DNA from: Methylobacillus arboreus
Lineage (GTDB): Bacteria > Pseudomonadota > Gammaproteobacteria > Burkholderiales > Methylophilaceae
Direction of reading: 5' to 3'
Assembly (NCBI RefSeq): GCF_020532725.1
Contig: NZ_JAJAVC010000006.1
Location: 558,001-622,000, forward strand
DNA: 64,000 bases
Positions 28,731 through 38,874 of the stretch are shown here, piece by piece (the stretch's first letter is position 1; each line of letters begins with the position of its first letter). Under the pieces are notes generated by a model, which saw only the letters and a list, made by a program, of their open reading frames with translations, was not told where the DNA came from and searched no databases. Both the position numbers and the translations under genes were made by a program.

Positions 28731-30904
28731 GCGCCCCAGGCGAACGTCCGATTTATATCCTCATGATCAGCATGCATGGGCTGATCCGCTCGGAAAACCT
28801 GGAGCTGGGCCGCGATGCCGACACTGGCGGCCAGATCACCTATGTCGTCGAACTCGCCCGCGCATTGACCAAACATCCGCTAGTGGAAAAAGTCGACCTG
28901 CTCACACGCCGGATTGAAGACGATGACCTGCCGGAAGACTACAACATCCCGGAAGAACAGCTGGAACACAACGCACGCATTATCCGTCTGCCATGCGGCC
29001 CCAAGCGCTATTTGCGCAAGGAATCCCTGTGGCCGCACCTGGACCAGATGGTGGATCAATGCCTGCACTTCGTGCGCCAAAAAGGCGGACGCCTGCCCGA
29101 CCTGTTGCACACGCATTACGCAGATGCCGGCTATGTCGGACAACAGCTGTCGCTGCTGCTGGGGATTCCGCAGGTGCATACCGGCCATTCGCTGGGCCAT
29201 CCCAAGCGCGAGCGCCTGCTCGCGTCCGGCAAGAAACCCCAGACCATAGAGCGCCAGTTCAATTTCGAGCGTCGCATTGCCGTGGAAGAATCCATCCTGG
29301 AGCATGCCTCCATGATCATCACCAGCACACAGCAGGAGATTGACGAGCAATACAGCATGTACCGTCATTTCGACCACCAGCGTTTCCGCGTGATTCCACC
29401 CGGCACCAACACCTCCCGCTTTTCCCCGCCAGGACGCAAAAAGATTTCCTCCGGCCTGCAGCAGAATATAGACCGATTTTTTTCCGAGCCGGACAAACCG
29501 CTCATTCTCACCATCTGCCGCCCGGAAGTCCGCAAAAACCTGAAAGGGCTGATCAACGCGTTTGGCGAAGATCCCGAATTGCAGCAACAGGCCAACCTGC
29601 TTATTGTGGCCGGGACACGTGAAGATATACGCACCCTGGAAGAATCTCAGCAGCAGGTGATGCGCGACCTGTTGTTGGATATCGACCGTTACGACCTCTG
29701 GGGCAAGGTGTCCATCCCCAAGCACGTCACACAGGACGATATTCCCGAGCTTTACCGACTGGCAGCACGCAGGCGCGGCGTGTTTGTCAACGCCGCACTG
29801 ACCGAACCATTTGGCCTGACCCTGATTGAGGCCGCCGCCAGCGGCCTGCCTTTTGTTGCGCCGGATGATGGCGGGCCGCGCGATATTGTCCACAACTGTC
29901 GCAGCGGCCTGCTCGCCAACACGCTGGAGAGCGTTGCCATCGCCCAGGCCTTGAAGGAAATCCTCTCGGACAAGAAACGCTGGCGCACCTGGGCCAAGAA
30001 TGGCCTCACCGGCATCAAGCGTCATTACAACTGGCAAGCGCATGTGCACACCTACATGAAACAGGTGTTGTACGTGTTGCGACGCGACCGCAAGCGCTGG
30101 CGCCGCCAGCTCGTCATCACACTGGACTCGGGAAAATCCTATATGCCACTGGTGAATTCCGCCCTGATCAGCGATATCGACAACACCCTGCTGGGCAACA
30201 AACGCTCACTGCGCCAACTGGTGAGCTGGCTCAAGGATAACAAAGGCAAGTTCGCATTCGGCATTGCTACCGGCCGCACCATAGAAAGCGCAGTCGATAT
30301 CCTCAGGCAGTGGCAGGTGCCCATCCCCGAGGTATTGATCACCTCGGTCGGCAGTGAAATCCATTACGGTGCGCGCCTGATCCCGGACACTGGCTGGTCC
30401 AACCACATCCGCCACAAATGGCGCCGCGATGCGCTGGAAGAAGCCATGAAAGAATTGCCGGGCCTGACATTGCAAGCGCCGGAAAACCAGCGCGAATTCA
30501 AGCTGAGCTACATTGTCGACCCGGACAAAATGATGCCGATCGAGGAAATCAGCCGCCGGTTGCGCGACCAGCAACTGTTTGCGCAATTGATCTACTCCCA
30601 TGGCGAGTTCCTTGACCTGTTGCCCATCCGTGCGTCCAAGGGTCATGCCATTCGCTACCTTGCCTACAAGTGGAAGGTGCCGCTAAGGAACTTCCTGGTA
30701 GCTGGCGACTCAGGCAATGACCATGAAATGCTGGTGGGTGATACCCTTGGCGTGGTAGTGGGCAACCACAGCGAGGAACTGGAAAAATTACGCGGCATGG
30801 AGCAGGTTTATTTTGCCCAAGGCCATTACGCAGAAGGTATCCTGGAAGGCATTGCCCATTATCATTTTGAAGAGATAGAACCCATACCCGTCAGCGAAGA
30901 CTAG
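28727..30904 (+). CDS. sps: Bifunctional sucrose-phosphate synthase/phosphatase
   Basis: The 725-residue protein joins a GT4 synthase and a HAD phosphatase. The synthase half (about 1-460) begins IYILMISMHGLIRSENLELG with DTGGQITYVVELARAL. It contains THYADAGYVG, TGHSLG, the donor-binding ICRPEVRKNLKGLI and the EPFGLTLIEAAASGLP motif. The phosphatase half has D483/D485 in SDIDNTLLGNK and GDSGNDHEML (~660). It makes sucrose 6-phosphate from UDP-glucose and fructose 6-phosphate and dephosphorylates it to sucrose, a compatible solute. ATG 28727 overlaps the kinase stop. The fused form resembles plant and cyanobacterial enzymes. Confidence 0.92.
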   Translation: MSAPGERPIYILMISMHGLIRSENLELGRDADTGGQITYVVELARALTKHPLVEKVDLLTRRIEDDDLPEDYNIPEEQLEHNARIIRLPCGPKRYLRKESLWPHLDQMVDQCLHFVRQKGGRLPDLLHTHYADAGYVGQQLSLLLGIPQVHTGHSLGHPKRERLLASGKKPQTIERQFNFERRIAVEESILEHASMIITSTQQEIDEQYSMYRHFDHQRFRVIPPGTNTSRFSPPGRKKISSGLQQNIDRFFSEPDKPLILTICRPEVRKNLKGLINAFGEDPELQQQANLLIVAGTREDIRTLEESQQQVMRDLLLDIDRYDLWGKVSIPKHVTQDDIPELYRLAARRRGVFVNAALTEPFGLTLIEAAASGLPFVAPDDGGPRDIVHNCRSGLLANTLESVAIAQALKEILSDKKRWRTWAKNGLTGIKRHYNWQAHVHTYMKQVLYVLRRDRKRWRRQLVITLDSGKSYMPLVNSALISDIDNTLLGNKRSLRQLVSWLKDNKGKFAFGIATGRTIESAVDILRQWQVPIPEVLITSVGSEIHYGARLIPDTGWSNHIRHKWRRDALEEAMKELPGLTLQAPENQREFKLSYIVDPDKMMPIEEISRRLRDQQLFAQLIYSHGEFLDLLPIRASKGHAIRYLAYKWKVPLRNFLVAGDSGNDHEMLVGDTLGVVVGNHSEELEKLRGMEQVYFAQGHYAEGILEGIAHYHFEEIEPIPVSED

Positions 30905-30952
30905 GGGTCTCAGACTCTAATAAAGCCACCAAGAATCAAGAAAGCATTCGGC

Positions 30953-32905
30953 ATGTATGAACAAGTATCCCACTCGTTACTGAACGATATTCTCATCGGC
31001 CTCGACCCCAAGGTCGGCTGTGAAGACCTCAAGCACTTCTATATCCGCCTTGGGGCCAACTTCTATGCCATCCACTCCTTGTTTCATCAGCTCTATGGCG
31101 ACCGCCGCGACTTCCGCCTGCAAATGCACAAGCTGGTGGAGGTCATGGCCAAGCAGTACGTCAGCCGCAGCGCCGAATTGCGCAAAAGCGACCTCGCGCG
31201 CGAGCAGGATCACGACTGGTTCCTGAGCCAGAAGCTGGTGGGATATGCCCTGTATTGCCAGGAATATGCCCAAAGCCTCAACGGCATGCATAGCAAACTG
31301 GACTACCTGCAGGAGCTCGGCATCAACCTGGTGCATATCATGCCGATTCTCGACGGCCCCAAAGGCCGCAACGATGGCGGCTATGCCGTGCGCGATTTCC
31401 GCAAGATCGATGACAAATACGGCACGCTGCAGGACCTGGATGCGCTGAGTGCCGACATGCGCAAACGTGACATGTTGCTGGTGCTGGACGTGGTGGTCAA
31501 CCACACCTCGGATGAGCACGAATGGGCCAAGAAGGCCAAAAAAGGTAATAAGAAATACCAGGACTATTACTACACCTACTCGGACCGGAAAATCCCTAAC
31601 CTGTTCGAGCAAACCATGCCCGAAGTATTCCCCGAAACCGCACCGGGCAACTTCACCTGGAACGAGGATATGGAACGCTGGGTAATGACGGTGTTCAACA
31701 ACTTCCAGTGGGACCTTAACTACAAGAACCCGGCCGTATTCATCGAGATGCTCGACATCATCCTGTTCTGGGCCAACCACGGTGCAGACGTGGTGCGCCT
31801 GGATGCCGTTGCCTTCCTCTGGAAGAAAATCGGCAGCACCTGCCAGAATGAGCGCGAGGCGCACCTAATCCTGCAACTCATGAAGGATTGCTGCCAGGTC
31901 ACCGCACCCGGCACATTATTCATCGCCGAGGCGATTGTCGCTCCGCTTGAGATCATCAAGTATTTCGGCGAAGACGCGGTCAATGCCAAGGAATGCGAGA
32001 TTGCCTACAACGCCACCTTCATGGCCTTGCTCTGGGATGCGGTTGCCACCAAGAGAACCATCCTGCTCAACCGTGGCCTGCGCAGCCTACCCACCAAGCT
32101 GGACCGGGCGACTTGGCTCAATTATGTGCGCTGCCACGACGATATTGGCCTGGGGTTCGACGACGACGATATCCGTGCAGCCGGTTATGACCCGCAGGCG
32201 CACCGCCGTTTCCTGGTGGATTACTACACCGGCGCATTCCCGGAATCAACCGCCACCGGCGTAGCCTTTGGCCGCAACGAGAAAACCGGCGACGCCCGCA
32301 TCTCGGGCTCCCTGGCCTCGCTGGCCGGCCTGGAAACCGCGCTGCTCAACAACGACGAATACGCAATTGATATCAGCATACGCACCATCATCCTGCTGCA
32401 TAGCATGATCGCCTCGTTTGGCGGCATTCCCCTGCTATATTACGGCGACTCCATCGGCACGCTTAATGACAACACCTACATCGCCGACGAGAACAAGCAC
32501 CACGACAGCCGCTGGGTGCACCGCCCCACGCTGGACTGGGACAAGGCCGCGCGACGCAAGGAACCAGGCACAGTGGAAAACCGCATTTTCACTGCCATCC
32601 AGAAACTGCTAGCCGTACGCAAACAGATTCCTGCATTTGCCGACCTCAACAACCGTGAGATTTTCGATGTCAGCAACCCCCACCTGTTTACCTTCTTGCG
32701 CTTTACCTCGCGCGGCCTGCACTCCCGCGTGCTGGTCATTGCCAACTTCGACATCTCGCCACAAACCCTGAACCTCAAGGAGCTCGATGCAGTCAACCTG
32801 TTTGAGCATCGCGAAGCCAAAGACCTCTACAGCGGCAAATCGCTCTCCACCAGGAGCGGCAACCTGGAAATCCCGCCGCTGGGCTTTTATTGGCTGCAGC
32901 TCTGA
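30953..32905 (+). CDS. ams: Amylosucrase
   Basis: The 650-residue GH13 enzyme uses sucrose to extend alpha-1,4-glucan, releasing fructose. The nucleophile is D284 in VRLDAVAF, the acid/base E326 in FIAEAIV and the third acid D396 in RCHDDIG, close to the numbering of the Neisseria enzyme. The N-terminal helical domain (about 1-90) and the B/B' regions (KGRNDGGYAVRDFRKID) fit amylosucrase rather than other GH13 enzymes. No signal peptide: cytoplasmic. It lies 48 bp after sps, so sucrose can be both made and recycled into glycogen-like polymer. Confidence 0.92.
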   Translation: MYEQVSHSLLNDILIGLDPKVGCEDLKHFYIRLGANFYAIHSLFHQLYGDRRDFRLQMHKLVEVMAKQYVSRSAELRKSDLAREQDHDWFLSQKLVGYALYCQEYAQSLNGMHSKLDYLQELGINLVHIMPILDGPKGRNDGGYAVRDFRKIDDKYGTLQDLDALSADMRKRDMLLVLDVVVNHTSDEHEWAKKAKKGNKKYQDYYYTYSDRKIPNLFEQTMPEVFPETAPGNFTWNEDMERWVMTVFNNFQWDLNYKNPAVFIEMLDIILFWANHGADVVRLDAVAFLWKKIGSTCQNEREAHLILQLMKDCCQVTAPGTLFIAEAIVAPLEIIKYFGEDAVNAKECEIAYNATFMALLWDAVATKRTILLNRGLRSLPTKLDRATWLNYVRCHDDIGLGFDDDDIRAAGYDPQAHRRFLVDYYTGAFPESTATGVAFGRNEKTGDARISGSLASLAGLETALLNNDEYAIDISIRTIILLHSMIASFGGIPLLYYGDSIGTLNDNTYIADENKHHDSRWVHRPTLDWDKAARRKEPGTVENRIFTAIQKLLAVRKQIPAFADLNNREIFDVSNPHLFTFLRFTSRGLHSRVLVIANFDISPQTLNLKELDAVNLFEHREAKDLYSGKSLSTRSGNLEIPPLGFYWLQL

Positions 32906-32929
32906 TCCCAACACCAGGAAAGGAAATCC

Positions 32930-33751
32930 ATGCAATCACTCCTCGTCTCGCTCGGCGTTCCCGAAACGGTCATTCCATTGATCCAATCCGGCCTGCGCAT
33001 CCTGTTTGTCATCTTTGCAGCGGTCATCCTCATCCGCCTCAGCAACAACGCCATCCGCCTGCTCAAGGGCAGGTTGCGCGCCCATGCCCAGCAGAACCTT
33101 GAAGAACTCAAGCGTATCGAAACCCTGGGGCGCGTCATCAGCTACATTGCCACCACCGTCATCGGCGGTATCGCCGTCGTCGAAGTGCTGCACGAATTCG
33201 GCATCTCCCTTGCCCCCATCCTCGCTGCCGCTGGTATTGTCGGCGTTGCCGTCGGTTTTGGCTCCCAGAGCCTGGTCAAGGACTATTTCAATGGCCTGGT
33301 CATGCTGCTGGAAAACCAGATCCGCCAGGGCGACTCGATTGAAGCTGCTGGCAAAAAGGGCACTGTGGAAGAAGTCACCCTGCGCCACATTCGCCTGCGC
33401 GACTACGAAGGCAGCGTCCACTTCATCCCCAACAGCGTCATCACCACCGTCAGCAATATGAGCCGCGGCTTTGCCTATGCCGTCATCGACATCAAAGTGC
33501 CTGTGGCAAGCGACTTCAGCCACATCCTGCAAGTCATGCGTGAGATCGGTGCTGAATTACGTGCCGACCAGGATTACAAGGACAAGATAGAAGGCGACCT
33601 GGAAATTGCCGGTGTCGAGCAAATGGACCATGAAACCGCCGTGCTGCGCGGCCGCTTCCGGGTGAAGCCGCAGGATAAAAGCAGCGTGCGCAGGGAATTC
33701 ACCTATCGGTTGAAAGAGGCGCTGGATACGCCGGTGCAGGAAGCTGATTGA
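32930..33751 (+). CDS. Small-conductance mechanosensitive channel, MscS family
   Basis: The 273-residue protein has three membrane spans. The pore helix TM3 has the family pattern GIVGVAVGFGSQSLVKDYFNGL, and the beta domain follows (LENQIRQGDSIEAAGKKGTVEEV; RDYEGSVHFIPNSVITTVSN). It opens on membrane tension at hypo-osmotic shock and releases solutes. It lies 24 bp after ams with AGGAAAGG upstream, so it is probably in the same transcript. That pairs a channel that can release solutes with genes for making and degrading sucrose. Confidence 0.92.
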   Translation: MQSLLVSLGVPETVIPLIQSGLRILFVIFAAVILIRLSNNAIRLLKGRLRAHAQQNLEELKRIETLGRVISYIATTVIGGIAVVEVLHEFGISLAPILAAAGIVGVAVGFGSQSLVKDYFNGLVMLLENQIRQGDSIEAAGKKGTVEEVTLRHIRLRDYEGSVHFIPNSVITTVSNMSRGFAYAVIDIKVPVASDFSHILQVMREIGAELRADQDYKDKIEGDLEIAGVEQMDHETAVLRGRFRVKPQDKSSVRREFTYRLKEALDTPVQEAD

Positions 33752-33832
33752 TTTAGAATGTCACTTAACCATACCATCACCTTCTACAGCTTTAAGTAGT
33801 AGAATCCCATTTTTCTCTTTCCAGATACCACC

Positions 33833-34336
33833 ATGGGCTTTGAACAACTCGCAGAACTGAAAAAGCAACTGGCTGCCAAAGCGCAGGCAGAACGTCCCGC
33901 CAAGCCACAAGCAAAGCCAAAGGCAACTGCATCACGCAAGCCGGAGAACCCGGTCGACCCCGTGGTGCTCACCATTGGCAGGCTGCAAAAGCATTTCCCC
34001 AAGGCGTTTCCCAAGAACCCTGCGCCCAAGCTGCCGCTCAAGATCGGCATCCACCAGGAACTGCTCGCCAAGGCCAAGGACGTCGGGCTGGAAGAAGCCG
34101 CCATCACAGAAGCCATCAAGACCTGGTGCCGCGGCACGCGCTATTGGGCTAGTATTGTCGAAGATGCGCCGCGGGTTGACCTGGAAGGCAATCCGGCAGG
34201 GCAGGTGACTTCAAGGGATGCCGCCCAGGCACGCGCGTTGGAAGCCCGCCGCAAGCAACCGCGCAAACCTAAGGCAGAAAAAGTATCGGTGGCTGAGACA
34301 TCCAGCGAGACAATTTCCGATGAGCCAGCAACCTGA
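33833..34336 (+). CDS. ProQ/FinO-family RNA-binding protein
   Basis: The 167-residue protein has a basic, Ala/Lys/Pro-rich N terminus (residues 10-40) and a central ProQ/FinO domain (about 45-120). The domain contains LQKHFPKAFP, PLKIGIHQELLAKA and ITEAIKTWCRGTRYWASI. A charged disordered tail follows. The family binds structured RNA such as sRNA 3' ends and stabilises or anneals it. It is shorter than E. coli ProQ and lacks the C-terminal Tudor-like domain, like many betaproteobacterial ProQ proteins. It stands alone, with a weak ribosome site. Confidence 0.88.
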   Translation: MGFEQLAELKKQLAAKAQAERPAKPQAKPKATASRKPENPVDPVVLTIGRLQKHFPKAFPKNPAPKLPLKIGIHQELLAKAKDVGLEEAAITEAIKTWCRGTRYWASIVEDAPRVDLEGNPAGQVTSRDAAQARALEARRKQPRKPKAEKVSVAETSSETISDEPAT

Positions 34337-34405
34337 GTATCGTAAGCAATTAATGTGATATGGGCTTTGTAAGATGCCGCGCATCGCATATCGCTAGTTA
34401 AGCTG

Positions 34406-34837
34406 ATGCCTTATCCAATCCCAGCCACCATTGCCGTTGTTCTCCACAATAACCGCATATTGCTGGTGCGGCGTGCCAATCCGCCCGATGCCGGTTACTG
34501 GGGATTTCCCGGCGGCAAGATCAACAATGGTGAAACCATCGAGGGTGCCGCGGTTCGCGAACTGTTTGAGGAAACCGGCATTCAGGGTGAGGCATTGCAC
34601 ATTATCACTGCCGTTGATGCGTTTGATCGTGACGATAACAATATCCTAAAGGAGCATTTTGTCCTGATAGCAGTGCTTTGCAGATGGATTTCAGGGAACG
34701 CAGTGGCTGCGGATGATGCGCTTGAGGCAGGGTGGTTTGCACTTGAAGACATTAATGAAACCAGCCTGTCCTTGAGCCAGGATGTAGCCAAGGTTGCCAG
34801 GATGGGTATCACACTCGCATCAGAGGCAGCGCTCTGA
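34406..34837 (+). CDS. Nudix hydrolase
   Basis: The 143-residue protein carries the Nudix box GKINNGETIEGAAVRELFEETGI (catalytic REL-EE-G intact), preceded by GYWGFPGG, as in ADP-ribose/NADH-type pyrophosphatases. It would hydrolyse a nucleoside diphosphate linked to another group; the substrate is not defined by sequence. The start follows an AT-rich 69-bp gap. The next gene (MobA-like) starts 34 bp after its stop. Confidence 0.88.
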   Translation: MPYPIPATIAVVLHNNRILLVRRANPPDAGYWGFPGGKINNGETIEGAAVRELFEETGIQGEALHIITAVDAFDRDDNNILKEHFVLIAVLCRWISGNAVAADDALEAGWFALEDINETSLSLSQDVAKVARMGITLASEAAL

Positions 34838-34871
34838 AGTTGCAGATGATGAACTGGCTTGCCTTCAGCGC

Positions 34872-35468
34872 ATGAATATCACAGGTATTCTCCTCGCAGC
34901 CGGTCACTCCCGCCGTTTTACACATGGCAACAAGTTGCTTTACCCATTGCAGGCAGGCCAGCCGACGGCACTGGTTTCCGCACGAAACCTGATTGCAGCA
35001 TTGCCTCACTGCCTGGCAGTAGTACGCCCGGGAGCATCCGAGCTTGCAACATTGATGGAAAAGGCCGGCCTGGAGGTATTGGCCTGCCAGCCCCATGAAC
35101 AAGAAATGGCAGATAGCCTGGCGGCGGCTGTGCGCCATGTCGTTTTTCAGCACTCACCGCCCGATGCCATCGTGATCGCGCTGGCAGACATGCCCTTCAT
35201 TCTTCCGGAAACCATTGCCGCAGTAGCTCAAAAACTGGCAGAAGGAGCCAACATTGTGGCCCCGACATATCAAGGACTGCGCGGACACCCTGTGGGTTTC
35301 AGCAAGCGCTTTTATGCGGAGCTTGCCACCCTGACTGGTGATGAAGGGGCACGCTCCGTACTGCGCCGCCATGTGGAGGATATTCAGCTTATGGAATGTG
35401 ACGACCCAGGTATTTTGCAGGACTTTGACACCTGGGAAGAGTTGCAGCGCTTATTGCCCAAATCCTAG
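34872..35468 (+). CDS. MobA-like molybdenum cofactor nucleotidyltransferase
   Basis: The 198-residue NTP-transferase has the nucleotide-binding start ITGILLAAGHSRRFTHGNKLLYPL, DAIVIALADMPFI with the metal-binding Asp, and GHPVGFSKRF. This is the MocA/MobA-like family that attaches CMP or GMP to molybdopterin. It converges on xdhC and the molybdenum hydroxylase operon, and probably makes the cytosine-dinucleotide cofactor they need. The frame is open upstream to 34794, but family alignment starts at MNITGILLAAG. The ribosome site is weak, and coupling to the Nudix gene is possible. Confidence 0.85.
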   Translation: MNITGILLAAGHSRRFTHGNKLLYPLQAGQPTALVSARNLIAALPHCLAVVRPGASELATLMEKAGLEVLACQPHEQEMADSLAAAVRHVVFQHSPPDAIVIALADMPFILPETIAAVAQKLAEGANIVAPTYQGLRGHPVGFSKRFYAELATLTGDEGARSVLRRHVEDIQLMECDDPGILQDFDTWEELQRLLPKS

Positions 35469-35563
35469 GGTCTCTGTTCCCGTTTTATTCGTAACCACGC
35501 CGGAGCCGGTTTTTGTGCGGGGCAAGGCAGTGCAACAACACCAGGGAGATTTTTTAGCCGCTC

Positions 35564-36568
35564 TCAACTTGCACAGACACTGCCTGCCGACAGGGCATGG
35601 GCAATCGATTGGCTGGTGAGTGCCGCCGCGCGTTGCTGCGAGCGAATCTGGATGATTTCAGCCAGGATGGCAACAGCAATTTCCGCTGGGGTGCGGCTAC
35701 CAATCGCCAAGCCGACCGGGCCATGCAGGCGGCCGATTTCCTCGTCGTTCAAGTCGAACATGCGCAGGCGTTCACGGCGTTTTGCCTGATTCAATGTTGA
35801 GCCCAGGGCACCCACATAGAAAGCTTCCGAGCGCAAGGCTTCAAGCAAGGCCATGTCGTCCAGCTTGGGGTCATGGGTCACGGCGACGATTGCCGTATAG
35901 GCATCAGGCACAATATCCAGCACGACGTCATCCGGCATGCCTGCACACCATTGCACACCCTCCACTTGCCATTGCGCGCGGATTTCCTCGCGCGGATCGC
36001 ATAGCAGCACGTTGAATTCCAGTGCCTGCGCCATGCTGGCGAGCATGGCGCCCAACTGGTTTGCGCCTATGACCAACAAACGCCATTGCGGGCCGAAGTA
36101 GTGATGAAACCAGTCGTCTTCCAGGCATGCAACGGTACCCGGCATGGCGTCTCCCAGCACCACCTCGTTGGTGTCCAGGCGCACGGAGCGGCGCAGCAGT
36201 TTACGTTGGCGCAAACTGTCGAGAATTGGCTGCAAGCGGCCGGCTTCCGTCACCCGCTCGACAAATATCTGCAAGCGTCCACCGCAAGGGATGCCATAGC
36301 GCTGCGCCTCGTCCCGCGTCACGCCGTATTCAAGCAAGCCATTGATTTCAGGCAACCTGCCATTGCGCGCACGGTCTATCAGCTCGTCCTCGATACATCC
36401 GCCGGAAACCGAGCCCAGCAATTGGCCATCATCACGCAATGCCAGCATGGCGCCCGGCAAGCGTGGCGACGAACCCCAGGTGCGCACCACGGTGCACAAA
36501 TGCACGCGATGGCCTGCCTGCAACCAGGTGATGGCGTGTTCCAGCACTTCCTGCTCAGGGGCATGCAT
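35564..36568 (-). CDS. XdhC/CoxF-family molybdenum-enzyme maturation protein
   Basis: The 334-residue protein has the XdhC_CoxI N-terminal domain (VLEHAITWLQAGHRVHLCTVVRTWGSSPR, GSVSGGCIEDELI) and a Rossmann C-terminal domain (LLVIGANQLGAMLASMAQ...VLLCDPRE; YVGALGSTLNQAKRRERL). The family binds the molybdenum cofactor and delivers the sulfurated form to the apo-hydroxylase. ATG 36568 lies 5 bp after the stop of the large-subunit gene; a frame from 36646 overlaps that gene and is less likely. It is third in a minus-strand operon with the 2Fe-2S and molybdopterin subunits. Confidence 0.9.
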   Translation of the reverse strand: MHAPEQEVLEHAITWLQAGHRVHLCTVVRTWGSSPRLPGAMLALRDDGQLLGSVSGGCIEDELIDRARNGRLPEINGLLEYGVTRDEAQRYGIPCGGRLQIFVERVTEAGRLQPILDSLRQRKLLRRSVRLDTNEVVLGDAMPGTVACLEDDWFHHYFGPQWRLLVIGANQLGAMLASMAQALEFNVLLCDPREEIRAQWQVEGVQWCAGMPDDVVLDIVPDAYTAIVAVTHDPKLDDMALLEALRSEAFYVGALGSTLNQAKRRERLRMFDLNDEEIGRLHGPVGLAIGSRTPAEIAVAILAEIIQIRSQQRAAALTSQSIAHALSAGSVCAS

Positions 36569-36573
36569 GATGC

Positions 36574-38874
36574 TTATGCCTTCAACTGGTCGCGGATTGG
36601 CAGGGTGCGGATACGCTGACCAGTCGCCGCAAAGATCGCATTGCAAATGGCTGGGGCAATCGTCGGGGTAACGGGCTCGCCCACCCCGCCCAGCGGCACA
36701 TCCAGGCCATGGTCCACCATGTGCACGCGAATTTCGCGCGGCGCTTCGTCAATGCGAAGCACTTGGTATTCATGGAAGTTGCTTTGCTGTGCCACGCCGT
36801 TCTTAAAAGTAATCTCGCCCGTCAGGGTAAGGCTTGCACCCATGATACAAGCGCCTTCCGCCTGCGAGCGGATGCGGTCCGGGTTCACTTGCGGACCGCA
36901 ATCCACGGCAATATCCACACGCGGAATGCTGACCTCGCCATCATCGCCCACCACGACCTCAACCACGGTAGCGATATAGGTCACGAAGTTGTAGCACAAT
37001 GCCAAGCCCAGGCCATGACTCTTGGGCAACTTGCGGCCCCAGCCCGCCTTTTGGCAGGCAAGCTCCACCACATGGCGCATGCGGCCAATATCAATCGGGT
37101 AACGCTCCGGCGATTCGCCATAGTTCCAGCTATCCGAGATGCTTTCCGGGTTAACCTTGCGGGCAGGCCCCAGCAAATCCAGCAGGTAATCGCGGGGATC
37201 GCGCTTTGCCTGGTGCGCCAGCTCGGCAACAAATGACTGCACAGCAAACGCGTGCGGAATATTAGAAACCGAACGGAACCAGCCAATCCGCGTATGCGCA
37301 GGTATCTCCGGGCTTTCAACGCGCATATTAGGGATATTGAACGGCATGTTCACCGCCCCCATGCCCAGCTCAAAAGGCGCACCACCCTTGGCATTCTCGA
37401 CAAAGGTCGAGGCAATGGTGGGCGCTGTAGTGCGATGCAGCCATGCGGTAGGCATGCCTTTGGCATCCAGCGCGCACTCAATGCGCTCCAGCGACACCGT
37501 GTGGAAATAGTCGTGATGCAGGTCATCCTCGCGGGTCCAGGTCACTTTCACCGGCTTGCCGCCCATAGCTTGCGAAAGCAGGGCGGCTTCCGCCACGAAA
37601 TCCGGCTTGGATTTACGCCCAAAGCCGCCACCCAGCAGGGTGACATTGACCTTGACGTTTTCAGGCTTGAAGCCGAGATGGCCCGCGACAGTATTGAGCG
37701 CTGCCTGCGGATCCTGCACGCATGCCCATGCCTCGCATTTTCCATCGACGATTTGCACGGTGGCAGCGGGCGGCTCCATGGTGCCGTGGGCAATATGTGG
37801 CTGGTAATATTCCGCAGAAAAAAGCTGCTTGGATTTGGCCAGCACGCCAACCGCATCGCCATTGTTGCGCACGGCCTTAGCGGGCTTGCGTGCGGCGTTT
37901 TCCAGGGTTTTGCGGAAAGCTTGGGAATCATAGCTCGCATTTGAACCGTGATCCCAGGTGATCTTGAGTGCCTCACGGCCCTTGATGGCAGCCCAGGTAT
38001 TGCTTGCCAGCACCGCAATACCGCCCAAAGGGTGGAACAAGGGCGGCAGGTTGCTGCCTTGCAGCTCGATGACTTTCATCACGCCCGGCACCTTTAACGC
38101 AGCGCTGGCATCGAAGGATTTTACCTTGCCGCCGAACACTGGCGGCCTGGCGACCACGGCATGCAGCATGCCCTTCAACTGAGTATCAATGCCGTAATGC
38201 GTGGTGCCGGTGACGATCTTCTGGCCATCGATATTGCGCGTGTTCTGCTTGCCAATGTACCGAAATTCGGCCGAGGACTTGAGCTTCAATTTATCCCGCG
38301 CCGGCACGGGAACCTTGGCAGCCGCTGCCGACAACTCGCCGTAGCCCAGCTTCTTGCCACTGGGTTTATGCACCACCTGGTGCTGTTTGGCTTCAACTTC
38401 GCTGATTGGCACACCCCATGCCAATGCGGCAGCAGTTTCAAGCATCATGCGCGCAGTCGCGCCAATGCGGCGCATCGGCTCGAAATGGTGACGCATGCTG
38501 CGCGAGCCATCGGTATTCTGGTTACCGTACCTGGCCTCATTGCCTTCTGCCTGTACAACCTTCACGCGTTCCCAATCTGCCTCCAGCTCATCCGCCACCA
38601 CCATGGGCAGGCTGGTACGCACTCCCTGGCCCATTTCGGAACGGTGCGCAACGATATTGACGATGCCGTCCGTGCTTATCGAGACGAATACCAGCACGTC
38701 TGCCTTCAGGCCGCCAGGCATGGCATCGCCGCCATACTTCTTTGGTTCTTCCACAGCAGCGCGCACCAGGCCATTCACGCCTATGGTGAGGGCAAGCCCG
38801 GTCGCGATGCCTACACCCTTGAGCAGGCGGCGGCGATTTAGGTCAGGCAAATCCAATATTGATTCCTGGCTCAT
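36574..38874 (-). CDS. Tat-exported molybdopterin-binding hydroxylase subunit (IorB-like)
   Basis: The 766-residue protein belongs to the xanthine dehydrogenase family, closest in layout to isoquinoline 1-oxidoreductase beta subunit and related aldehyde dehydrogenases. The N terminus has a twin-arginine signal ([21 protein letters not shown]), implying folded export. Cofactor motifs include [14 protein letters not shown] and [16 protein letters not shown]; the catalytic Glu is in [10 protein letters not shown] near the C terminus. With the 2Fe-2S subunit it should oxidise an aldehyde or N-heterocycle in the periplasm; an external electron acceptor, perhaps a cytochrome, is not encoded here. 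It overlaps the upstream gene by ATGA. Confidence 0.92.
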   Translation of the reverse strand: MSQESILDLPDLNRRRLLKGVGIATGLALTIGVNGLVRAAVEEPKKYGGDAMPGGLKADVLVFVSISTDGIVNIVAHRSEMGQGVRTSLPMVVADELEADWERVKVVQAEGNEARYGNQNTDGSRSMRHHFEPMRRIGATARMMLETAAALAWGVPISEVEAKQHQVVHKPSGKKLGYGELSAAAAKVPVPARDKLKLKSSAEFRYIGKQNTRNIDGQKIVTGTTHYGIDTQLKGMLHAVVARPPVFGGKVKSFDASAALKVPGVMKVIELQGSNLPPLFHPLGGIAVLASNTWAAIKGREALKITWDHGSNASYDSQAFRKTLENAARKPAKAVRNNGDAVGVLAKSKQLFSAEYYQPHIAHGTMEPPAATVQIVDGKCEAWACVQDPQAALNTVAGHLGFKPENVKVNVTLLGGGFGRKSKPDFVAEAALLSQAMGGKPVKVTWTREDDLHHDYFHTVSLERIECALDAKGMPTAWLHRTTAPTIASTFVENAKGGAPFELGMGAVNMPFNIPNMRVESPEIPAHTRIGWFRSVSNIPHAFAVQSFVAELAHQAKRDPRDYLLDLLGPARKVNPESISDSWNYGESPERYPIDIGRMRHVVELACQKAGWGRKLPKSHGLGLALCYNFVTYIATVVEVVVGDDGEVSIPRVDIAVDCGPQVNPDRIRSQAEGACIMGASLTLTGEITFKNGVAQQSNFHEYQVLRIDEAPREIRVHMVDHGLDVPLGGVGEPVTPTIAPAICNAIFAATGQRIRTLPIRDQLKA

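Noticed and set aside
28880-30049. 389-codon minus-strand frame opposite sps
   Set aside because: Shadow of the sucrose-phosphate synthase frame; no ribosome site or domain.
35465-35490. TAGGGTCTCTGTTCCCG after the MobA-like gene as another IS end
   Set aside because: It shares GGGTCT and GTT with the palindrome arms only after allowing a 2-bp gap; too weak.
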